The translations under genes and the position numbers were made by a program. The notes under the pieces are model-generated. The model saw only the letters and a list, made by a program, of their open reading frames with translations. It made no database searches and was not told the DNA's origin. DNA of 13,175 bases. Source: Cephalothrix spiralis. Its lineage: Eukaryota > Nemertea > Palaeonemertea > Archinemertea > Cephalotrichidae. Each line of letters starts with the position of its first letter. Position 1 is the stretch's first letter. The stretch is from contig JAUCNG010162203.1 in the NCBI GenBank assembly GCA_032353305.1, positions 1-13,175 on the forward strand. The letters are read 5' to 3'. Shown piece after piece: positions 8,260-13,175 of this stretch.

Positions 8260-8343
8260 CCATTGCTTGTCAAACTCTTCAAATTATAAACAATTCCATA
8301 TTCAGGATTTCGTATATGATTATTAACAAGTTGAACCGCTTCC
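8260..8343 (-). CDS. IGF2R: CI-MPR short exon: start of MRH repeat B
   Basis: The 84-bp exon is phase 2 at both ends and encodes E-A-V-Q-L-V-N-N-H-I then G-I-V-Y-N-L-K-S-L-T-S-N-G. The Y-N-L-x-x-L piece matches the D-L-x-x-L opening strand of MRH repeats (compare F-D-L-T-L-L in exon 12608). Acceptor GATTTTTTCAG and donor GTAAGA are strong. It fills the stretch otherwise missing between the closing strand of repeat A and exon 7214. The C-x-V/I cysteine that normally sits before D-L-x-x-L is absent, so this repeat has lost one of its usual disulfide residues. Confidence 0.85.
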
Positions 8344-8551
8344 CTGAAAAAATCATAATACATGTATAAGATATAAAATTTCATAATATCTGTTGGTTAT
8401 TTGTGCAATACAGTCCAGGTACATGGGTCTCGTGCCATAAAAATTTACTAGCACTCGTTAATTTTAATATAGTCCTAGTCTTTTTTATGGCCCGAACAAT
8501 GTAGTATTGACTATTAAGTACTCTCTGAAAATGAGCACTTATTAAAAGTAC

Positions 8552-8767
8552 ACAGGTTTATAGAACTTTTTGAGTTAAATCCTCAGACCCAGTTTTCGGA
8601 GAACTCACCGCCAAAATCTCGGAAGTGCGGGCATAAACCCCATCGACTCTTTATATTTTCTTAAAGCTTGTGGAAACTTTAGGTTCAAGTTTATATTTTC
8701 GAAAGGGTCGGGTCCGCTCTGAAAACTGGGGTCTAAAGGTTTAACTCCAAAAGTTCCATAAATCTGT
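8552..8767. repeat. Inverted repeat, ~50-bp arms
   Basis: Arm 8552-8601 (ACAGGTTTATAGAACTTTTT and onward to CGGAG) pairs with 8717-8767, whose reverse complement begins ACAGATTTATGGAACTTTTG, with roughly four fifths identity. The spacer of about 115 bp holds two direct copies of TTTATATTTTC. No coding potential and no clear target duplication were seen; it could be a decayed fold-back MITE. Confidence 0.75.
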
Positions 8768-8799
8768 TTATACTAAAAAACGGTAATTAAACAATTTAG

Positions 8800-8904
8800 G
8801 TTTATCATAAAACTTTACGAGAAGTATGTCTTACGTTTATCATAAAACTTTACGAGAAGTATGTCTTACGTTTATCATAAAACTTTACGAGAAGTATGTC
8901 TTAC
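8800..8904. repeat. Exact tandem repeat, 3 x 35 bp
   Basis: A 35-bp unit beginning GTTTATCATAAAACTTTACG and ending GTATGTCTTAC occurs three times in a row without a single difference, then stops at 8904. Identity between units implies recent expansion or homogenisation. It lies in the intron between exons 9136 and 8343, between two inverted repeats. Confidence 0.97.
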
Positions 8905-8920
8905 GAGGCATAAATTTAAC

Positions 8921-9094
8921 GATTGATCGTAACTTAACGAACGATTTAACAGTAAAATCATTATCAAAATATGTTGTTTTTAGAATAAAAAATAATTAAA
9001 ACTGTTAAAACTCTCTTAATATTCATGTAAGTTAGCGCAATTCAATTCAACAAAGATGTCACTCTCTAAAAATCGTTCGTTAACTATGATTAAC
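8921..9094. repeat. Inverted repeat, ~27-bp arms
   Basis: GATTGATCGTAACTTAACG and the following AACGATTT at 8921-8947 pair with 9069-9094, whose reverse complement runs GTTAATCATAGTTAACGAACG and onward, with a few mismatches. About 120 bp separates the arms. The left arm starts 16 bp after the triple 35-bp tandem repeat. It may be part of one degraded element together with that repeat. Confidence 0.6.
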
Positions 9095-9135
9095 TTTTAT
9101 TCAACCTGCTAAGTTACATTTTAAAGCTTACTTAC

Positions 9136-9204
9136 GGTTCGATTTTGCATGCCACACTAGATAGCCATAAGAAATGGAATATACATTCATTTGAGTTAAC
9201 AGTT
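9136..9204 (-). CDS. IGF2R: CI-MPR short exon: closing strand of MRH repeat A
   Basis: This 69-bp exon encodes N-E-C-I-F-H-F-L-W followed by V-A-C-K-I-E-P, the closing C-x-[FY]-x-F-x-W-x-x-x-x-A-C strand of an MRH repeat. It is phase 2 at both ends: the first base completes Lys with the AA carried from 10543, and CC is carried on to 8343. Acceptor TATTTCCAG and donor GTAAGT are strong. It is too short to stand out as an open frame and was found by looking for the missing closing strand. The Tyr of the sugar-binding set is Phe, and the Glu three residues before the cysteine is Ser. Confidence 0.92.
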
Positions 9205-9487
9205 CTGGAAATAAATAGGCAGTTTGAATTTAGTGTCAATTCATAAGTCACACACGAATTATTTTATCATTTTAAAGTTGATATCCGGCTCGCGGGACCA
9301 ATAACAAAATAGATTCTGCAGTTCATAGTTAAACTAAAAGTTGGTTAAAACATGCTTGGTTGATTGTACAATGAAAGGCATTCTAAAAAATGTCAAAATT
9401 TCGCCGATAGAGGGTTTGGCAAAACCTACAAAAACATGAATTAACAATACGTTTTGAATAACGGTGACTAAGTCGCGACACAACATT

Positions 9488-9920
9488 AGGTATGTGCACT
9501 GAGTTAGCATGAAAATTTTGAATTTTTTTTATTGCATATATTGATTTCTTTAGTTTGGAGGATCATTTTCGTATAAAATTTTTGTGCCTACATGTTGAGG
9601 AAAACCCTAAAAGATAGTTTGTTTTCTTCCTTCTATGTGGCAGGTGGGATGATTGAAATCGTAAAATAGGCAGTCGAAAAAATCATCGGTTTTGTTGCAT
9701 TCAAATTTTGAAATAGCTCTCAGACGGATCATCGGATCCTCTTGAAACTTCGCAGGTCTCTTCCTTATAAGATTTTCTAACATGCAACCTCGTCGTTTTT
9801 TTATTTATATTTTATATTTTTTGAGAAATTTGATATAAAAGTTTGTGTAATAAAATGTTTTTTTTCTCTTCAACATAAAATTTCTTATTTCTCAAAAAAT
9901 AAAAAAACGACGAGGTTGCA
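9488..9920. mobile_element. Long-TIR element family B, copy 2 (right arm cut off)
   Basis: It begins AGGTATGTGCACTGAGTTAG, matching the end of the copy at 7289-7825, and follows that copy's left arm through a block containing AGCTCTCAGACGGATCATCG and CTTCCTTATAAGATT. It carries about 95 bp (near 9580-9680) that the other copy lacks. The centre is its own perfect 20-bp inverted pair, TGCAACCTCGTCGTTTTTTT at 9783-9802 and its reverse complement at 9901-9920. The outer part of the right arm and the right terminus are missing, so this is a truncated or rearranged copy. No transposase is encoded. Confidence 0.75.
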
Positions 9921-10542
9921 TAATTCGAATCTAACATTTAAAAACAAGAGGACAGGCGATTGTTTTGCCCCTTTTATTTCGAAAAAATGATGATGTAGTT
10001 TATTTCGATATTGCAATACGGTATGATTTCAAAAAAGCTGCTGCAAGCAAGAGTTTACTAAATATATTAAGGTAGTGTGTATCTGACATAATAAAAATTT
10101 ATCTCCAATGCAATATTTAGGTTAGGGCTTAAGATTTAAACACCCGATGAAGACATTTTACGCGCCATACGCGTCATTTTTTTTTTTAATTATTTTTTTT
10201 TTATTTTTCAAATAGTAATTGTACATAATAGATATGTCACCCGTCATTTCTTGGATTTTTGAAACACCCTTAAAAAGTTTTTTGTTTTTGAAGACATCGA
10301 TTTAAAAAAAAGTTAGTAGCAAGAAATACATTTGGATCAGATATTAAAATGTTCAATTCTACATTCGATAATAAAAAATAAGGTCAAATCATACTTCAGA
10401 ATTTAATTTCTTTGTCGAATTTTATTTGGCCAGTTACTAGAATCAAATTTTGGGAGGGGGGATTGTCCTCATTCAGCATGCCTCCGCTACAGATATGACA
10501 TGGGTGTCTTACCATTGAGTTGCAAAAATAAAACAAACTTAC
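9921..10542. other. Intron segment with T-runs, no gene seen
   Basis: This is the part of the intron between the exons at 10543 and 9204 that lies right of element B copy 2. It contains long T-rich tracts near 10179-10207 and otherwise unpatterned AT-rich sequence. I find no open frame with family likeness and no copy of the repeats seen elsewhere. Confidence 0.55.
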
Positions 10543-10693
10543 TTTTTAATAAATTTTGGTGAGCCAACTGTTTTTCCACATTTGAATTTTATTTCCGTTA
10601 CAGCAGCGGCATTCGTTGTTGTAAGTTCACCGCCTGATTGGACAGAACAAGCAGAGCCACCTTGGTGGTACTTTAGAACTACTGTACCGTCAG
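10543..10693 (-). CDS. IGF2R: CI-MPR exon: MRH repeat A, central strands
   Basis: Translated from its third base, the exon reads D-G-T-V-V-L-K-Y-H-Q-G-G-S-A-C and then V-T-E-I-K-F-K-C-G ... G-S-P-K-F-I-K. This is the canonical MRH core: L-x-Y-x-x-G-G-x-x-C, a strand ending I-x-F-x-C, and G-x-P-x-F. Acceptor GGTTTCAG and donor GTAAGT are both strong. It starts after one carried base and ends in phase 2 (AA); 151 bp = 2 + 49 codons + 2. The Arg that usually precedes the I-x-F-x-C strand is replaced by the Ala/Val stretch N-A-A-A-V-T-E-I, again unlike a mannose-6-phosphate-binding repeat. Confidence 0.93.
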
Positions 10694-11235
10694 CTGAAAC
10701 CGAAAATATACAAAATTTTAAAATTTAGCGATGTAAAAATAACTATTTAGTTCAGGGAGAGGCGTCCTAAGTTTTGTAACTTGTAGCCAATCCCTGTTAT
10801 TTATTGTAATAAAAATTATCATAATTCAATACTATTTTATGAAGGCTAAAGAAAGGGAAATAAAGTTGAAAGCTATTCTTTCAAAACCTTTCCTGTTTTT
10901 AGCTCATTAATTTGTTCCATTTGCCATTAGATTTTTTCTAGAGAATATAAAAATCCCCACTTCTATAATGGTCGGTACATAGCGCTCATGTAGGGACGGA
11001 TAGCGATCGATCCTAGAAATGGCTATGCATCGCTTTGGATGCGCACATCGTTAACTTCATTTTGATATAATACAAGCCACATTTTAAGTATCTTCTCACC
11101 CATCTCTGGTTTGTGGGGTGGTGTACCACTCAAGGGACAGTTTCGAAGTCGAAATTCCGACATGTGGTGGGTTTTTGGGTTTGAAAAAAACACGAAGGAA
11201 ACATTGTGTCGTTTAATATAAAACGGGGTACTCAC
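10694..11235 (-). other. Intron, no further feature seen
   Basis: AT-rich intron of 542 bp between two exons of MRH repeat A, with a GTGAGT donor and a TTTCAG acceptor. Around 11023-11241 a 72-codon minus-strand frame is open, but it has no family resemblance and overlaps the exon in a different frame. I see no repeat shared with the rest of the window. Confidence 0.6.
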
Positions 11236-11375
11236 AATCAAGATTCATTATTTGTGTTTCAACATTTCCTATGGAGTATACTTGCGACCCATGTTTGTAG
11301 CATGCAGCTGCCTTGGGAGGGCATTCTTTTGTACCTGGACCCTTATGGATACCTTGACAAATGTTTATCCAATAT
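11236..11375 (-). CDS. IGF2R: CI-MPR exon: MRH repeat A, N-terminal half
   Basis: Starting in phase 2, it reads Y-W-I-N-I-C-Q-G, then E-C-P-P-K-A-A-A-C-Y-K-H-G and Y-S-I-G-N. This is the MRH pattern Y-x-I-N-x-C ... C-x-x-x-A-x-C ... S-x-G. Acceptor ATTTCAG precedes 11375; donor GTGAGT follows 11236 and leaves one base (T) that joins CT of the next exon as Ser. The length of 140 bp is 1 + 46 codons + 1. After the A-x-C cysteine, the position that is Gln in the sugar-binding repeats of the family is Tyr here, an early sign that this repeat has lost lectin function. Confidence 0.92.
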
Positions 11376-11774
11376 CTGAAATATTTGTAAATAAACGTTT
11401 TCAAAAAAGAAATCCCCGTTTTTAAAGCCCTGCGCGCTACTCAATGATAATGGTGGTCCAGGAAAGTTAAATCATGGCAAAATGTGACACGAGATATAAA
11501 AATGAGTACTCTGATAAATGCGAGCTTAGGATTCGTGTTTTGCTAATCTTATCTAACACTATCATTCTAAGGGTGTAGTGCTCATTTCAAATCCGCAATA
11601 CATATTTAGCACGGACTGGGCGCGCATTTATCAGGGTACAAAATGAGTCGCTTTGACCAAATTTTTAAAATCAGATATTTTTATATGTTGATAAACTATA
11701 ATTCATAACCTTTTAATGACACCAACATAATTTCCCTAGTCAAAGTGCCCACCGAGGTAGAATGCGTTTACAAA

Positions 11775-11875
11775 GCTCTGTCAGAAAACCACGATGTAAA
11801 GAAATGGCGTGCTAGCCTGAAGTTAAGCAACTTCAACAATGGTTGGTGCTTGGATGGGCAGGGGCCGCGGAAGCA
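11775..11875 (+). repeat. 5S rRNA-like segment (pseudogene or head of a 5S-derived SINE)
   Basis: At 11819-11831 the sequence reads GAAGTTAAGCAAC and at 11841-11858 GGTTGGTGCTTGGATGGG. These correspond to box A and the intermediate/box C region of metazoan 5S rRNA (GAAGTTAAGCAAC and GGTTAGTACTTGGATGGG) at nearly the right distance. Upstream, the ACCAC at 11788-11792 lies at about the position of the ACCAC near the 5S start. The 5' third and the 3' end after GGATGGG are too diverged for a working gene, and no T-run terminator follows. It could be a 5S pseudogene or the promoter head of a SINE3-type element; no second copy in the window settles this. Confidence 0.6.
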
Positions 11876-11934
11876 ATTATAAAACAATGTGAAGAGTTAA
11901 AGGGGGTCTAGGGGGTTAGTGCTGAGGCCTAGGG

Positions 11935-12330
11935 CAGGCCTCACAGTCATTTTTCTATCTCAATTTTAGGATTTTAGGAGATTTTTTTAATTTTAGGAGA
12001 TTTTTGAGCAATATTTTATGAGATTTTCTAGCAATTTATGAGATTTTATGATATATGATATGATTTTCTATTAACTTAACTTTACTACAAACAAAATATT
12101 TTTGCTTTTCATCTTTGCTTATAATTAATTAAGAGACTCTAACCATAATAAGTTTTTGTCACGCGCCTTTGCACAAATAAACTTAAAATGATAAAATCTT
12201 AAGCCGAGAGGAGCGAGGCGAGAATTTTTATGACACTTTTAAACCATTTTCATCAAATTTTATGAGAAATAATAGGATTTTAGGAGAAATGGTCATATTT
12301 TAGGAGATTTTAGGAGAACTGTGAGGCCTG
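11935..12330. mobile_element. MITE family A, copy 2 (396 bp, 13-bp TIRs)
   Basis: It starts CAGGCCTCACAGT and ends with the perfect inverse ACTGTGAGGCCTG. Flanks are CTAGGG on the left (11929-11934) and TTAGGG on the right (12331-12336), a probable 6-bp target duplication with one mismatch. The body is AT-rich, carries repeated TTTTAGGA motifs near both ends, has no coding capacity, and shares near-complete alignment with 2722-3115. It sits inside the intron 12451-11375. The TIR starting CAGG resembles hAT-type ends, but 8-bp duplications are the hAT rule, so the superfamily is open. Confidence 0.85.
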
Positions 12331-12450
12331 TTAGGGCCAAGGGATATATTGGGACGGCCTGTCATGGAGAACTGGTTCTTCTTTACACTTAATCCTTAAA
12401 AAGTTAAATTAAATTTAATAAAATAAGGATAATGATAATAGTCACATTAC

Positions 12451-12608
12451 CTATTTTTCTGCTCATCCTCAAAATTCCAGCTTCCAATATCATTTGATAG
12501 TAAGGTTAAATCGAATGTGTTGCCATCTTTTGATATTACACAGGTTTCGCTAACAGGTGGGCATACTAAGTGAGTCTTCCATTGGAACAATGCAAAGCAA
12601 TTGGTACT
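12451..12608 (-). CDS. IGF2R: CI-MPR exon: end of one MRH repeat and start of the next
   Basis: The exon opens in phase 0 with S-T-N-C-F-A-L-F-Q-W-K-T and then V-C-P-P, the typical closing strand of an MRH repeat (C-x-x-x-F-x-W-x-T-x-x-x-C). It then starts the next repeat with T-C-V-I-S-K-D-G-N, T-F-D-L-T-L-L and a Trp, the usual C-x-V/I ... D-L-x-x-L opening. Acceptor TTTTTAAG precedes 12608 and donor GTAATG follows 12451. It ends in phase 2 (AG), and the first base of the next exon completes Arg. The length of 158 bp fits 52 codons plus two bases. In the closing strand the binding Tyr position is Ala, so this repeat is not expected to bind mannose 6-phosphate. Confidence 0.9.
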
Positions 12609-12985
12609 CTTAAAAAGAAAAGTTATTAAGTTAAATGAGGACAATAATAATCAATATATACATGTGCTTTGTATGAACACATTAGATTTATAAAGCTTTT
12701 TTTAATTAGTTGAATTTGCCGACAAAAATTTTCAAAAATGGAAATGTTTTCCGACGCCGACAGACTTTTGGCCTTCGTCAGTGATATCTCGTTTACAATA
12801 ATATATGCGGCATCGATATTTATGAAAACGAGATAGTGTTTACTTCGTAAAATTTTGTTGGTGAGAAAAGATAGAAACATAATAAAAAGCCTATTCCTGA
12901 ATGGGGCCTAATCACCACCTCTAAGGTTTTTCAACAATATCTTAAAGATATGATAATTTAAACTCGGTTTAATTAAGAGCTCTAC
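12609..12985 (-). other. Intron, no further feature seen
   Basis: AT-rich intron between the first two exons in the window. It ends in a good acceptor (pyrimidine run, then TAAG at 12612-12609). A minus-strand open frame of 84 codons runs through it, but it has no domain likeness and is closed by stops before either exon, so I treat it as chance. Confidence 0.6.
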
Positions 12986-13146
12986 GTTAAAGCCGTACCG
13001 TAGGCTATATAACATTCTTATATTTGTATTCGATCGCCCAATATCGGGGCAGAGAAAAACAATCGAACGATATGCGTCAGTATCAGATCGTTCTGGAACA
13101 GCGTATAACACTAGCGGTATTTCATTTAGTTTACTGGGGATTATTT
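12986..13146 (-). CDS. IGF2R: CI-MPR exon: middle of an MRH repeat (first partial repeat)
   Basis: In the chosen frame the exon contains IPLVLYAVPE and then YRSIVFLC, which fits the MRH consensus of a hydrophobic strand followed by R-x-x-I-x-F-x-C. The donor (12985-12984, GTAGAG after TTT AAC) ends the exon in phase 0, exactly what the next exon (12608, starting S-T-N-C) requires. The acceptor is less certain. The AG before 13146 gives a phase-1 start, which matches the equivalent introns in the two later repeats, but its pyrimidine tract is poor. An AG just before about 13133 is the alternative. The cysteine that usually follows the Y-x-G-G-type strand is absent here. The Arg of the sugar-binding set is present. 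Confidence 0.7.
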
Positions 13147-13175
13147 CTCCGAGTCAGGTCAAATGGAGGTTACTG

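Larger units (their letters stand above)
3545..13146 (-). other. IGF2R: Gene model: 3' part of a CI-MPR/IGF2R homologue, 11 exons
   Basis: Spliced model on the minus strand, exons in transcript order: 13146-12986, 12608-12451, 11375-11236, 10693-10543, 9204-9136, 8343-8260, 7214-7018, 6480-6374, 5815-5739, 4648-4487, 3620-3545. All ten junctions are GT-AG and agree in phase; together they give two leading bases plus 460 codons without a stop. The product has MRH repeats (spaced cysteines, C-x-[FY]-x-F-x-W near each repeat end), then one transmembrane helix and KKER(R). This order is the membrane-proximal end of CI-MPR, the receptor that carries mannose-6-phosphate-tagged hydrolases from the Golgi or cell surface to endosomes. 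The family has 15 MRH repeats, so most of the ectodomain lies right of the window. The tail here lacks the acidic-cluster dileucine sorting end, so at least one more 3' exon is needed. A paralogous MRH receptor with fewer repeats cannot be excluded. Confidence 0.88.

Noticed and set aside
12626-12880. 84-codon minus-strand frame in an intron
   Set aside because: It is flanked by in-frame stops, has no MRH residues, and would break the phase 0 junction between exons 12986 and 12608.
1-13175. CRISPR array, bacterial operon or phage system
   Set aside because: No regularly spaced repeats with unique spacers and no bacterial-style genes; exon-intron structure indicates a eukaryote.

Overview
The window is AT-rich animal nuclear DNA, most likely from an invertebrate. 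It has short exons with canonical GT-AG boundaries, introns of a few hundred bases to about 2 kb, and many short non-autonomous transposon copies, SINE-like pieces and simple repeats. I see no bacterial-type operon, Shine-Dalgarno spacing or rRNA operon. The species cannot be named from the sequence.

One gene dominates the window. Read on the minus strand from about 13146 down to 3545, eleven exons join in frame, in compatible phases at every junction, into about 460 codons. They encode the C-terminal end of a cation-independent mannose-6-phosphate receptor (CI-MPR, IGF2R) homologue: the second half of one mannose-6-phosphate-receptor-homology (MRH) repeat, two complete MRH repeats, a juxtamembrane segment with N-glycosylation sequons, one transmembrane helix, a KKERR stop-transfer cluster and the start of a basic, Cys-containing cytoplasmic tail. 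The 5' part of the gene lies beyond the right edge. The rest of the tail is either left of 3545 in small exons (a 27-bp candidate is at 2637-2611) or beyond the left edge. The Gln/Arg/Glu/Tyr set that binds mannose 6-phosphate is incomplete in all three repeats, so these membrane-proximal repeats look structural rather than sugar-binding.

The introns hold the rest of the content. There are two copies of a ~395-bp MITE with 13-bp terminal inverted repeats and apparent 6-bp target duplications (2722-3115, 11935-12330). There are two copies of a long-TIR element, one full length and one cut off (7289-7825, 9488-9920). A CAGGGTGG-ended element (4829-5100) has an older relic at 3661-3740. A tRNA-headed SINE-like insertion starts near 4004, and a degenerate 5S rRNA-like segment lies near 11775-11875. 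An exact triple 35-bp tandem repeat (8800-8904) sits between two inverted repeats. A 473-bp open frame of unknown nature lies on the plus strand at 5249-5721.

The left 2.6 kb contains no gene I can defend. It holds an AC-rich microsatellite, a ~560-bp fold-back element whose transcript would form a long hairpin (286-848), several short palindromes, an 11-base G run and two degenerate minisatellites (1861-2100, 2345-2470).
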